A stretch of DNA of 64,000 nt. Origin: Paraburkholderia sp. NMBU_R16 (lineage in GTDB: Bacteria > Pseudomonadota > Gammaproteobacteria > Burkholderiales > Burkholderiaceae). Position 1 is the stretch's first letter; every line of letters begins with the position of its first letter. Made by a program: the position numbers and the translations under genes. The notes under the pieces are model-generated. The model was not told the origin of the DNA. It ran no database searches and was given only the letters and a program-made list of their open reading frames with translations. The stretch is taken from the NCBI RefSeq assembly GCF_013282575.1, contig NZ_JAAAYE010000026.1, positions 24,806-88,805 of the forward strand, in the 5' to 3' direction. Positions 51,436 through 60,482 of this stretch are shown piece by piece.

Positions 51436-54400
51436 TCATCGCGCGGCGGCGGCCGGTTGGCGCGCGGGCGCACCCAGCGCACGCAGCGTCTCCTTGGCGG
51501 TCGCGACACGCACGGCCAGATCGGGGCTGCGCGTCTCGATGCGCAGCTTGTCCTGTCCCGCCAGCTTGATGTGCTTGTTTTTATGGACCATCTCGATGAT
51601 GCGCATGCCATCGATGGGCGGATTCGGCACGAACTGAAGGCTGATCGCGGCTTCGCCCGCATCGATCTTCGAGACGCCGAGCGGCTTCGCCGCAAGCCGC
51701 AGCCGGTGCGTCTCGACGAGCGCGTGGGCTTGCGTCGGCAGCTTGCCGAAGCGGTCGATCAGTTCTTCCTGGATATCGTCGATGGCGTCGTTGGTCTCGC
51801 AATTGGCGAGGCGTTTGTAGATCGACAGGCGCTCTTGCACGTCGCCGCAATAGTCTGCGGGAAGGATGGCGGGCGTATGCAGATTGATCTCGGTCGTTGC
51901 CGCGAGCGGCGCGGTCAGATCGGGCTCCTGGCCGTTCTTGAGCGCTTTGACGGCGTCGCTGAGCATCTCCGAATACAGTTGAAAACCGATCTCGTGGATT
52001 TCGCCCGATTGCTTGTCGCCCAGTACCTCGCCGGTGCCGCGAATCTCGAGATCGTGCATCGCCAGATAAAAACCGGAACCGAGCTCCTCCATCTGCTGAA
52101 TGGCTTCGAGGCGGCGCTGCGCCTGCTTCGTCAACCCTTGCGGATCGTGCACGAGCAGATAGGCATAAGCCTGGTGGTGCGAGCGCCCGACGCGTCCGCG
52201 CAATTGATGCAACTGCGCGAGGCCGAACTTGTCGGCGCGATGAATGAGAATCGTGTTCGAGCTCGGGACGTCGATGCCGGTTTCGATGATGGTCGTGCAC
52301 AGCAGGACGTTGGCCCGCTGAGAGACGAAGTCGCGCATGACGCGCTCGAGCTCGCGTTCATGCATCTGCCCGTGCGCCACCGCGATCCGCGCCTCGGGCA
52401 CGAGCGCTTCGAGCATGGCGCGCCGGTTTTCGATCGTCTCCACTTCGTTGTGCAGGAAATAGACTTGCCCGCCGCGTTTGAGCTCGCGCAGCATCGCTTC
52501 GCGAATGACGCTGTCTTCCTCTCGCCGCACGAATGTCTTGATCGCCAGCCGTTTTTGCGGCGCGGTCGCGATGACGGAAAAGTCGCGCAGGCCCTCGAGC
52601 GCCATGCCCAGTGTTCGCGGAATGGGCGTGGCGGTCAGCGTCAGCACGTCGACCTCGGCGCGCAGCGCCTTCAACGCCTCCTTTTGCCGTACGCCGAAGC
52701 GATGCTCTTCGTCGATGATGACGAGGCCGAGCCGCTTGAAGCGCACGTCCGACGACAGCAGCTTGTGCGTGCCGATGACGATGTCGATCGAACCGTCGTT
52801 GATCTGCTCGATGGCCGCGTTGACCTCCTTCGTCGACTTGAAGCGCGAGAGCTCCGCAATGCGCACGGGCCATTCGGCGAAACGATCGGTGAAGGTCTGC
52901 GTGTGCTGTTCGGCGAGCAGCGTGGTGGGCGCGAGCAGCGCGACCTGCTTGCCGGCCATCACCGCGATGAACGCGGCCCGCAGTGCCACCTCGGTCTTGC
53001 CGAAGCCCACATCGCCGCATACGAGCCGATCCATCGGACGCCCCGTCGTCATGTCGCCGATAACGGCGGCGATCGCGGCGGCCTGATCCGGCGTTTCCTC
53101 GAAACCGAAACTCTCGGCGAATTTGCCGTAGTCGCGCGGATCGAACCGGAAGGCATGGCCCTCGCGCGCGGCGCGCCGCGCATAGAGGTTGAGCAGCTCG
53201 GCGGCCGTATCGCGAATCTGCTGCGCCGCGCGGCGCTTGGCTCGCTCCCATTGGCCGGACCCGAGCGCGTGCAGCGGGGCGGTGTCCGGATCGGCGCCGC
53301 TGTAGCGGGAAATCACATGCAGTTGCGCGACGGGGACGTAGAGCTTGCTGTCGCCGGCGTACTCGAGATGGAGAAACTCCGTTTCGCCTTCGCCGAGGTC
53401 CATCGTCACGAGTCCCATATAGCGGCCGATGCCATGCTGCGCGTGCACGACAGGATCGCCCACCTTGAGCTCGGAGAGGTCGCGCACCATCGAATCGACG
53501 TTGCTGGCCTGCTCCTGACGCCGCCGGCCGGCCCGCCGGGCCAGCGGGCCGTAGAGCTCGGTCTCGGTGACGATGGCCCAGCCTTCCGCCGGCAGCGCGA
53601 AGCCCTTCGAAAGCGGCGCCACCCCCAGCGCGAACGCGGCGTCGCCTTGCAGCCAGCTCTCCAAGCTCTCGCCCGCTTGCGGCTTGAGGCCGTTTTCGGC
53701 GAGGAACTGGGCGATCGTTTCGCGGCGGCCGGCCGACTCCGCGGCGATCAGCACGCGCCGGCCGCTCGTGGCGAGGTAGGCGCGCAGCGCGGCGACCGGA
53801 TCGTCGGCACGACGATCGACGGCCAGCGACGGCAGCGGCGTGCTCCAGCCTCCGCCGCCGTCAGTGGGCACGACCAGACGTGCGAACGGCTTGGCCAGCG
53901 TATAGAAATCCTCATCGGAAAGGAACAGCCGCTGCGGCTCGAGAATCGGCCGCTCGCGGTCGTGCGACAAAAACGCGTAGCGTTGTTTCGTGTCGGCCGT
54001 GAAGCGCCGGATGGCGTTCTCGAGATCGCCGACGAACGCAAGGTGGGCGTTTGCCGGCAGGTAGTGGAAGAGGGTGGCCGTCTGCTCGAAAAAGAGCGGC
54101 AAGTAGTACTCGATGCCGGCGGAGGGCACGCCGTTGCCAATGTCCTTGTAAATCGACGAACGGCTCGGGTCGCCTTCGAATACCTCGCGCCAGCGGCTAC
54201 GAAACGCGGTGCGCGCCGCTTCGTCGAACGGAAACTCGCGGCCCGGGAGCAGGCGCACGTCGCGCACGGGATACAGGCTGCGTTGCGTGTCCGGATCGAA
54301 TGCCCGGATCGAATCGACCTGGTCGTCGAAAAGATCGATCCGGTACGGCAGCGCGGAGCCCATCGGGTAGAGGTCGATCAGCGAGCCCCGCACGCAGTAT

Positions 54401-54912
54401 TCACCGGGGCGCACGACCTGGCTCACGTGCTCGTAGCCCGCGAGCGTGAGCTGCGCTTTCAGTCTGGCCTCGTCGAGCTTGGCCCCTTGCGAGAAAGAGA
54501 ACGTATAGGCAGCGAGGAACGAGGCCGGCGGCATCCGGTAGAGCGCCGTCGTGGCGGGTACCAGCAGTACGTCGCAACGGCCCTCGCCGAGGTCGTGCAG
54601 CGTCGCCAGGCGCTCCGAAACGAGATCCTGGTGCGGCGAGAACGTGTCGTAGGGCAGCGTCTCCCAGTCCGGCAGCCGCCGCACGCGGGCGCCGGGCGCA
54701 AACCAGGCGAGCTCCTGCGAAAGCCGTTGCGCGTCGACGGCGCTCGCGCAGATCACGGCGACGAGCGGCACCGCCGCGCCCGCCGCCTGCAGATATCGGG
54801 CGATCAGCAGCGCGTCGGCCGAGCCGTGCGCCCCATCGAACGCGAAGCGCTGGCCCGGTTTGACGAGCGGAAACGGTAAAAGCGGCGAAAAGGGTGTTGC
54901 GGCAGTCTGCAT
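51436..54912 (-). CDS. mfd: Transcription-repair coupling factor Mfd
   Basis: A 1158-residue ATP-dependent translocase that removes stalled RNA polymerase and recruits UvrA. Domain order is normal: N-terminal UvrB-like module (VKPGQRFAFDGAHGSADAL at about 17; LPDWETLPYDTFSPHQDLV), RNA polymerase-interacting domain (LKVGDPVVHAQHGIGRYMGL near 490), helicase core with GDVGFGKTEVALRAAF, IGTHKLL, DEEHRFGV, and TTIIETGIDVPSSNT, then the TRCF C-terminal domain. ATG 54912 is the likely start; readings from 55038 would extend into the promoter. Divergent from ispD. Confidence 0.96.
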   Translation of the reverse strand: MQTAATPFSPLLPFPLVKPGQRFAFDGAHGSADALLIARYLQAAGAAVPLVAVICASAVDAQRLSQELAWFAPGARVRRLPDWETLPYDTFSPHQDLVSERLATLHDLGEGRCDVLLVPATTALYRMPPASFLAAYTFSFSQGAKLDEARLKAQLTLAGYEHVSQVVRPGEYCVRGSLIDLYPMGSALPYRIDLFDDQVDSIRAFDPDTQRSLYPVRDVRLLPGREFPFDEAARTAFRSRWREVFEGDPSRSSIYKDIGNGVPSAGIEYYLPLFFEQTATLFHYLPANAHLAFVGDLENAIRRFTADTKQRYAFLSHDRERPILEPQRLFLSDEDFYTLAKPFARLVVPTDGGGGWSTPLPSLAVDRRADDPVAALRAYLATSGRRVLIAAESAGRRETIAQFLAENGLKPQAGESLESWLQGDAAFALGVAPLSKGFALPAEGWAIVTETELYGPLARRAGRRRQEQASNVDSMVRDLSELKVGDPVVHAQHGIGRYMGLVTMDLGEGETEFLHLEYAGDSKLYVPVAQLHVISRYSGADPDTAPLHALGSGQWERAKRRAAQQIRDTAAELLNLYARRAAREGHAFRFDPRDYGKFAESFGFEETPDQAAAIAAVIGDMTTGRPMDRLVCGDVGFGKTEVALRAAFIAVMAGKQVALLAPTTLLAEQHTQTFTDRFAEWPVRIAELSRFKSTKEVNAAIEQINDGSIDIVIGTHKLLSSDVRFKRLGLVIIDEEHRFGVRQKEALKALRAEVDVLTLTATPIPRTLGMALEGLRDFSVIATAPQKRLAIKTFVRREEDSVIREAMLRELKRGGQVYFLHNEVETIENRRAMLEALVPEARIAVAHGQMHERELERVMRDFVSQRANVLLCTTIIETGIDVPSSNTILIHRADKFGLAQLHQLRGRVGRSHHQAYAYLLVHDPQGLTKQAQRRLEAIQQMEELGSGFYLAMHDLEIRGTGEVLGDKQSGEIHEIGFQLYSEMLSDAVKALKNGQEPDLTAPLAATTEINLHTPAILPADYCGDVQERLSIYKRLANCETNDAIDDIQEELIDRFGKLPTQAHALVETHRLRLAAKPLGVSKIDAGEAAISLQFVPNPPIDGMRIIEMVHKNKHIKLAGQDKLRIETRSPDLAVRVATAKETLRALGAPARQPAAAAR

Positions 54913-55081
54913 GACGGGAATGTAGGCCGTTTCAATGAACGGCACGTGCGCAAAAAACGGACGCAGCACGGGCCGGAAGGGGTTGAGCGCGAGCACGGCC
55001 CCGGGTCGGCCGAATCGGACCCGCCTCGCGCGAAGCACCTATTATAAAATCCGTCCTTTATTTTGACCCGCGGCCCGCTCC

Positions 55082-55792
55082 TTGACTTCTCGTCTTTTTG
55101 CCCTGATCCCCTGCGCCGGCACCGGCAGCCGCTCCGGCGCACCGATGCCCAAGCAATACCGCACGGTCGCCGGCCGGCCGCTGCTCCACTTTACGCTGGC
55201 CGCTTTCGACGCTTGCAGCGAGTTTGCCCAGACGCTCGTCGTGCTGGCGCCCGACGATACGCACTTCGACGCGCGCCGGTTCAGCGGCCTGCGTTTCGCC
55301 GTGCGGCGCTGCGGCGGCGCGACGCGGCAGGCTTCGGTGATGAACGGACTCGCAGCGCTCGCGGAGTTCGGCGCCGCAGACGACGACTGGGTGCTCGTCC
55401 ATGACGCAGCGCGCCCCGGCATCACGCCCGCGTTGATTCGGTCGCTCGTCGCCGCGCTCAAGGATGACCCCGTCGGGGGCATCATGGCATTGCCGGTCGC
55501 CGACACGCTCAAGCGCATGGACGCGGAGCGCGGCGGACACATTGCGCGCACGGAGCCGCGCGACGGGCTGTGGCAGGCGCAAACACCGCAGATGTTTCGC
55601 ATCGGCATGCTGCGCGAAGCAATCGAACGCGCGCAGCATGATGGCCATGATTTGACCGACGAGGCAAGCGCGATCGAATGGCTCGGCCACGCGCCGCGGC
55701 TCGTTCAGGGCAGCCTGCGCAATTTCAAGGTGACTTACCCTGAGGACTTCGAGCTCGTCGACGCGATTCTCAGGCATTCCTCGGCCGGCTGA
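55082..55792 (+). CDS. ispD: 2-C-methyl-D-erythritol 4-phosphate cytidylyltransferase IspD
   Basis: A 236-residue enzyme of the non-mevalonate isoprenoid pathway (third step). CTP-binding loop [18 protein letters not shown] near residues 9-26, then [16 protein letters not shown] near 103, [10 protein letters not shown] and QAQTPQMFR. The only available start is TTG at 55082: an in-frame TGA lies at 55064-55066 and no ATG or GTG precedes the CTP loop. ispF follows 86 bp downstream, the usual neighbour. The gene is divergent from mfd with a TATAAAAT box in between. Confidence 0.95.
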   Translation: MTSRLFALIPCAGTGSRSGAPMPKQYRTVAGRPLLHFTLAAFDACSEFAQTLVVLAPDDTHFDARRFSGLRFAVRRCGGATRQASVMNGLAALAEFGAADDDWVLVHDAARPGITPALIRSLVAALKDDPVGGIMALPVADTLKRMDAERGGHIARTEPRDGLWQAQTPQMFRIGMLREAIERAQHDGHDLTDEASAIEWLGHAPRLVQGSLRNFKVTYPEDFELVDAILRHSSAG

Positions 55793-55878
55793 CGGCTCGC
55801 TCGAGGAGGGCCGCGGCCCGCGCGGCCAGCGGCGCCGACACTCGGACTTATTTAATTCAATCGAAACCGGAAGCACGG

Positions 55879-56358
55879 ATGGACTACAGAATCGGACAAG
55901 GCTACGACGTACACGCGCTCGTGCCAGGGCGGCGGCTCGTGATTGGCGGCGTGACGGTGCCATACGAGCGCGGGCTGTTGGGGCACTCGGATGCCGACGT
56001 GCTGCTGCATGCGATCACCGACGCGCTTTTCGGGGCGGCGGCGCTGGGCGATATCGGCCGGCATTTTCCGGACACCGACGAACGCTTTGCCGGCGCCAAC
56101 AGCCGCGTACTGCTGCGTGAGTGCGCCGCACGGCTCGCGCAAGCCGGCTTTGCGATTCAGAACGTCGATAGCACGGTGATCGCGCAAGCCCCGAAGCTCG
56201 CCCCGCATATCGATGCGATGCGAACCAATATCGCCGAGGATCTGGGCCTGCCGCTCACACGCGTGAACGTGAAGGCCAAGACCAACGAAAAGCTCGGCTA
56301 CCTCGGCCGCGGCGAGGGAATAGAGGCGCAGGCGGCCGTCTTACTGCGCGCGCTCTAG
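55879..56358 (+). CDS. ispF: 2-C-methyl-D-erythritol 2,4-cyclodiphosphate synthase IspF
   Basis: A 159-residue homotrimeric zinc enzyme of the MEP pathway. Signatures: [11 protein letters not shown] with the metal ligands at the N-terminus, [20 protein letters not shown] near 31, [10 protein letters not shown], and [19 protein letters not shown] near 132. Full family length. GGAAG precedes the ATG. It completes the ispD-ispF pair. Confidence 0.97.
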   Translation: MDYRIGQGYDVHALVPGRRLVIGGVTVPYERGLLGHSDADVLLHAITDALFGAAALGDIGRHFPDTDERFAGANSRVLLRECAARLAQAGFAIQNVDSTVIAQAPKLAPHIDAMRTNIAEDLGLPLTRVNVKAKTNEKLGYLGRGEGIEAQAAVLLRAL

Positions 56359-56381
56359 CGCCTGTTCGCGCTAACTACAGG

Positions 56382-56909
56382 CTAGCTGCCTTCGATCGCG
56401 AGCACATTGGCGGCCGCGCTGACGACGGCCGCGATGCGCCCGACATCGCGCAGTTGCTGCGCCGACATGCCTTGCTCGTTTTTCAGCAGCGCGTAATGCG
56501 AGCTCACGCAGAAATGGCACTTGCCGACGATCGAGGCGGCGAGCGCATACATCTCGAAGCGGCGCTTGTCGACGCCGCCGTGGGTGGCGTACGCGGTCAT
56601 CCGCAGCTCGGGCCGCTGGGTTTTCAGGTCCTCGTCGTTCGCCATTTCGACGTACGGATACCAGACGTTGTTCATGCCCATCATGGCGGCCGCCGTCAAC
56701 GCGCCCGTGACCTGCTCGGGCGGCAAGACGCCGGACGAACGGATGGCATCCACGATCGTTGTGCATTTCGCGGCGAAGGCGGCGGCCAGCGCCACGCCCG
56801 CCGCATCGGCACCTTCCAGCGACGAGCGCGCGATCGTGCCGTCGAGGTTCAGGCGGATGTCCTTCGCGTAATCGGGGATTTTTTCCTTGATCGCAGACAA
56901 GAATTCCAT
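56382..56909 (-). CDS. ahpD: Alkylhydroperoxidase AhpD
   Basis: A 175-residue CMD-fold disulphide reductase that recycles AhpC. The active-site pair is in GKCHFCVSSHYALLK near residue 130 (Cys-x2-Cys with the following His). ALTAAAMMGMNNVWYPYVEM is typical of AhpD. AGGAG is 6 nt before the ATG. It is transcribed after ahpC with a terminator-like hairpin in the 90-bp gap, which may set the AhpC to AhpD ratio. It is convergent with ispF. Confidence 0.95.
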   Translation of the reverse strand: MEFLSAIKEKIPDYAKDIRLNLDGTIARSSLEGADAAGVALAAAFAAKCTTIVDAIRSSGVLPPEQVTGALTAAAMMGMNNVWYPYVEMANDEDLKTQRPELRMTAYATHGGVDKRRFEMYALAASIVGKCHFCVSSHYALLKNEQGMSAQQLRDVGRIAAVVSAAANVLAIEGS

Positions 56910-56934
56910 TGAAGACTCCTATCGATTGATCGAT

Positions 56935-56970
56935 AAAAAAGCCCGCCGGCCTTGTCGAGCACAGCGGGCT
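56935..56970 (-). terminator. Intrinsic terminator/attenuator between ahpC and ahpD
   Basis: On the minus strand AGCCCGC, a 17-nt loop and GCGGGCT are followed by a run of six T. It follows the ahpC stop and precedes the ahpD ribosome site, so partial readthrough would lower AhpD relative to AhpC. Confidence 0.75.
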
Positions 56971-56999
56971 CGGTGCTTGACCGAAGCGGTTGCCGCAGC

Positions 57000-57548
57000 T
57001 TAAAGCGTTGCGCCGCCGACCGCGCGGTTGCACGGGCACAGTTCGTCGGTTTGCAGGCCGTCGAGAATGCGCAGGATTTCCTGCGGGCTGCGTCCCACGT
57101 TCAGGTTATTGACCGACACGTGTTGAATCGTGTTGTCCGGATCGACGATGAACGTTGCGCGCAGGGCCACGCCGGCTTCCTTGTCGCGCACGCCGAGCTG
57201 ATCGATCAGTTCGCCCTTCACGTCGCCGAACGCGTAGTGGTTCAGGCGATTGAGGTCCTTGTGCTCGCGACGCCATGCCAGCTTCACGAACTCGTTGTCG
57301 ACGCTACCGCCCAACAGCACGGCATCGCGTTCCTCGAAGTCCTTTTGCAGCTTCGCGAACTCGACGATCTCCGTCGGGCACACGAACGTGAAGTCCTTCG
57401 GATAGAAATAGATGATCTTCCACTTGCCCGGGAACGATTGTTCGGTGATCTCTTCGAACGCCGATTGACCGTTCTCTTCATGGTTGTTGAAGCCCGGTTT
57501 CGCGGCAGTGACGGTGAAGGCTTCCAGCTTATCGCCCACGGTTTTCAT
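57000..57548 (-). CDS. ahpC: Peroxiredoxin AhpC
   Basis: A 182-residue 2-Cys peroxiredoxin that reduces alkyl hydroperoxides, peroxide and peroxynitrite. Peroxidatic Cys in DFTFVCPTEIVEF near residue 57; resolving cysteine in ELCPCNR near the C-terminus (two Cys, as in the AhpC type that pairs with AhpD in mycobacteria). GAGGAG precedes ATG 57548. An upstream ATG at 57581 would add 11 residues and is not favoured. It heads an ahpC-ahpD operon. Confidence 0.96.
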   Translation of the reverse strand: MKTVGDKLEAFTVTAAKPGFNNHEENGQSAFEEITEQSFPGKWKIIYFYPKDFTFVCPTEIVEFAKLQKDFEERDAVLLGGSVDNEFVKLAWRREHKDLNRLNHYAFGDVKGELIDQLGVRDKEAGVALRATFIVDPDNTIQHVSVNNLNVGRSPQEILRILDGLQTDELCPCNRAVGGATL

Positions 57549-57635
57549 GCAGTGACTCCTCATCGGGTTGAAAAAACGCACTTCAAAAATACGCGCCCGC
57601 TGTAACGGGTGCGTTACACGCCCTCAACTCTAACG

Positions 57636-57681
57636 CTATTGGAAATAATTCGCAATAGATTTTGGCTAATAAAACCGATAG
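57636..57681. promoter_or_regulatory. Possible OxyR-type site upstream of ahpC
   Basis: ATAG at 57655, a 7-nt gap and CTAA at 57666 resemble one OxyR half (ATAG-N7-CTAT), and the whole is bounded by CTAT at 57636 and ATAG at 57678. It lies about 90-130 bp upstream of the ahpC start. The match is partial. Confidence 0.3.
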
Positions 57682-57745
57682 CCTGCCGCGTTGCGGCATA
57701 CGAGGCGAGGGGGTCTGCGCGCTGCGCAACAGCCGGTCCCTCGCA

Positions 57746-59095
57746 TCAAGCGCTTTTTCCCAGGGGGAACTCGATCGTGACTTCGAGACCGGGACCAGGC
57801 GTACGGTTGCGCAAGCGCAACGAGCCGCGGTAGCGGCTCACGAGCCGCTGGACGATTGCCATGCCGAGGCCCGTGCCGTTGGCCTGGCTACGCGCCGAGT
57901 CGACCCGATAAAAGGGACGTGTCACGAGCGCGAGCTGGTCCTCGGGAATGCCGGGGCCCTCGTCCAGCACGGCGAGCTCGACGCGCGAATGCGCGACTCG
58001 CGTCTCGAGCATGATGTGTGGAATCCCGTCCACCTCGCTGTGGCCGTACTTCTTTGCGTTTTCGAGCAAATTGCCGACCACGCGTCGGACGTCGGTTTCG
58101 TCGGCTTCGATGATCGCGGACGGTGCGAGCCGCGTAATGAGCCGCACGCCGTCCTCGCTGGCCATGCGGGCGGCCATCTCCCCCGCGACCTGCGAAAGAT
58201 CGACCGACTCCGATGTACGCTGAACCGGCCGCGCATAGTCGAGAAAGCGGCCGATGATCATGTCCATTTGCTCGATGTCGTCGATCATGGCGTCCTTCGT
58301 TACCTGATCCGACGGGCTCATCTCGGTCTCGAGCCGCAGCCGGGCGAGCGGGGTGCGCAAGTCGTGCGAGATGCCGGCGAGCATCAGCGCGCGATCGGCT
58401 TCGAGCTGCTCGAGATCCCGCACCATCTGGTTGAAGCTGCGATTCGTGTCCGCCGCGACACCGAGACCGCGCTCGGGCAGCGGCTCGGGGGCTTGGCCGG
58501 AGCCGACCTTGCGTGCGGCGACGGCGAGCCGCGCAAACGGCCGGTTCACGAGGCTCGTGATGAACGCGGCGCCGAATAGCGACAGCGCGAGCGCAAAGAT
58601 GCCCCAGCCGGCCCATTGCAGACCCGTGACGTTATCGAGTTGTTCCCGGTCGAGCGCGACCCAGTAGTCGTCCTCGTCGATCTTGAAGCTGATCCATACA
58701 CCGGGAATGTCATTGACCGATTGAGCGATGACGGTATCGTCGCCAAGCCGGCCGCGGATGTCGTGTTCGATGAGCCGGTTGAGCGACTCGTCAGGCTGCA
58801 GCGTGTATTTGTCCGTCGTCTCGCGCGGATAGACGCGCACGCCCTCGTTGCTTTCGAGGTCTTGCAACAGCGCCCGCCGCAGGTCCGGATCCGAGTAGAG
58901 CAGCGCCGTGCGCGTGAGCTTGACGATCGCGACGAGCTGCAGTGCCACCCGTTGGGCGCGCGGCTCGCGCTCGATCACGCGAAAGCTCTGGAACCACGCG
59001 GCCAGACTCACCGCGATCAGTAGAGCGATCAGCAAGAAGGTGCGCCAGAACAGGCCCCCGAAGACGTGCGTGAGAATACGCCGGTCGATGCGCAT
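57746..59095 (-). CDS. risS: EnvZ/RisS-type sensor histidine kinase
   Basis: A 449-residue inner-membrane kinase. Helix 1 is FLLIALLIAVSLAAWF near residues 20-36, a periplasmic domain of about 120 residues follows, helix 2 is WAGWGIFALALSLFGAAFI near 162-180, then HAMP (NRPFARLAVAARKVG). Kinase core: ALMLAGISHDLRTPLARLRLE with the phosphoacceptor His, N-box VVGNLLENAKKYG, G1 DEGPGIPED, G2 GTGLGMAIV. ATG 59095 is chosen; a GTG at 59110 is in frame. It follows risA by 49 bp and completes an OmpR/EnvZ-type pair, known in Burkholderia and Bordetella as RisA/RisS. Confidence 0.92.
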   Translation of the reverse strand: MRIDRRILTHVFGGLFWRTFLLIALLIAVSLAAWFQSFRVIEREPRAQRVALQLVAIVKLTRTALLYSDPDLRRALLQDLESNEGVRVYPRETTDKYTLQPDESLNRLIEHDIRGRLGDDTVIAQSVNDIPGVWISFKIDEDDYWVALDREQLDNVTGLQWAGWGIFALALSLFGAAFITSLVNRPFARLAVAARKVGSGQAPEPLPERGLGVAADTNRSFNQMVRDLEQLEADRALMLAGISHDLRTPLARLRLETEMSPSDQVTKDAMIDDIEQMDMIIGRFLDYARPVQRTSESVDLSQVAGEMAARMASEDGVRLITRLAPSAIIEADETDVRRVVGNLLENAKKYGHSEVDGIPHIMLETRVAHSRVELAVLDEGPGIPEDQLALVTRPFYRVDSARSQANGTGLGMAIVQRLVSRYRGSLRLRNRTPGPGLEVTIEFPLGKSA

Positions 59096-59144
59096 GGGGC
59101 CTACTGACACAAAAGGAAAGGGACGGGAGAAAGCAACCCGCCGA

Positions 59145-59870
59145 TCACGCCGATCCGTCGGGGATGAAGACGTAGCCGAGCCCCCAGACGGTCTGGATGA
59201 AGCGCGGGCTGCTCGGATCGACTTCGATCAGCTTGCGCAAGCGTGAAATTTGCACGTCCAGGCTGCGATCGAATACTTCGTATTCGCGGCCCCGCGCCAG
59301 TTCCATCAGTTTTTCGCGCGAAAGCGGCTGCCGCGGATGGCGTGCGAACACTTTGAGCACGGAGAACTCCCCCGTGGTCAATGGAATTTCCTGGCCGGCT
59401 TTCGTCAGCGTGCGCGTGGCGAGATTGAGCGCGAAGTCGCCGAACTCGAAGACCTCGGCCGTTTCGGACGGCGCACCGGGCAACTCGGAGGGCGACTGGC
59501 GCCGCAGCACGGCGTGAATACGCGCGACCAGTTCGCGCGGATTGAAGGGCTTCGGCAAATAGTCGTCGGCGCCCATTTCGAGCCCGACGATACGGTCCAC
59601 GTCTTCTCCCTTGGCCGTCAGCATGATGATCGGCGTACGGTCGTTGCTGCCGCGCAGACGGCGGCAAATGGACAAGCCGTCCTCGCCCGGCAACATCAGA
59701 TCGAGCACGAGCAAGTCGAAGCGCTCGCGCACCCAGAGCTTGTTCATCGCGGGCGCGTTTTCCGCGACGTAGACATTGAAGCCTTGTTCGCCGAGGTAGC
59801 GGCGCAGGAGATCGCGCAGGCGCGGGTCGTCGTCGACGACGAGAATTTTCGAGGGGTTTTTCGTTTCCAT
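59145..59870 (-). CDS. risA: OmpR/RisA-type response regulator
   Basis: A 241-residue DNA-binding response regulator. The receiver starts KILVVDDDPRLRDLLRRYL, with phosphoacceptor Asp in LLVLDLMLPGEDG near 57, and signalling Lys in DDYLPKPFNPRELVARI. The C-terminal winged helix has LTTGEFSVLKVFARHP and RSLDVQISRLRKLIE. Start METKNPSKILVVDDD aligns with OmpR; ATG 59879 is the alternative. It is first in the risA-risS operon. Confidence 0.93.
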   Translation of the reverse strand: METKNPSKILVVDDDPRLRDLLRRYLGEQGFNVYVAENAPAMNKLWVRERFDLLVLDLMLPGEDGLSICRRLRGSNDRTPIIMLTAKGEDVDRIVGLEMGADDYLPKPFNPRELVARIHAVLRRQSPSELPGAPSETAEVFEFGDFALNLATRTLTKAGQEIPLTTGEFSVLKVFARHPRQPLSREKLMELARGREYEVFDRSLDVQISRLRKLIEVDPSSPRFIQTVWGLGYVFIPDGSA

Positions 59871-60109
59871 GGACGGCATCTTAGCGCGATTGCAAAGAGG
59901 GACGGGAAAGTAGGAATTCTCGCGTTACAGTCGGTTACAAAATTTACCCCGCTTCGAGGGGGTGCGTAAACAGCGCGCACGTAAACTTCTTCACCGAAAG
60001 CGGCTCTTCGGTGGATACTTCATCCGATACATTTTTATGCCCGCCACTCGCTCGGGCTCAAGCACACGTAATTCGAGGTCGCCGGTTGCCGCACAACGAA
60101 GGGAACAAG

Positions 60110-60439
60110 ATGATGGACAGCGCGTGGCCGCGTATGCGCGCTCGGATCCTGGCGATCGCCGTTGCAGGCGCCGTCGTCGGCGCTGTCGGTCCGCTCGATG
60201 CCTACGCCCAGCCGCAGCGCCGAGGTGACGGCGAGGCGCAGCCGTCGTCCTCCTTTCGCCGCAACTTGCCCCATTCTCAACATCCCCGCGCGGCCAGCGC
60301 CGCTTCGGCTCCTATCGTGCGCACGAACACGCCGTTCGAATTCGGCACTCAGCAACGGGACGGACACCTGACACCGGAAGAGCGCCGCTTGCTGCGTCAG
60401 CACATCGAAGACGCCGTGCGCGAACTCTATAAGCGCTGA
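60110..60439 (+). CDS. Small exported hypothetical protein
   Basis: A 109-residue protein beginning MMDSAWPRMRARILAIAVAG with a signal peptide to about residue 32 (cleavage after AYA in LDAYAQPQRR). The mature part is Gln/Arg/Ser-rich and ends with a helix HLTPEERRLLRQHIEDAVRE. That ending is a recurrent feature of small periplasmic proteins in beta-proteobacteria, but the function is unknown. GAAGGGAA precedes two ATG codons (60110, 60113). It is divergent from risA and convergent with the squalene-synthase-like gene. Confidence 0.65.
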   Translation: MMDSAWPRMRARILAIAVAGAVVGAVGPLDAYAQPQRRGDGEAQPSSSFRRNLPHSQHPRAASAASAPIVRTNTPFEFGTQQRDGHLTPEERRLLRQHIEDAVRELYKR

Positions 60440-60482
60440 GGCCGCGCCGGCGAGGGTGCGGCTCGCGCACGCTGCAACGCTC

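Noticed and set aside
51403..54879. 1158-codon rightward ORF opposite mfd
   Set aside because: It is the antisense of mfd, whose helicase motifs are complete; the antisense protein is Arg/His-rich without domains.
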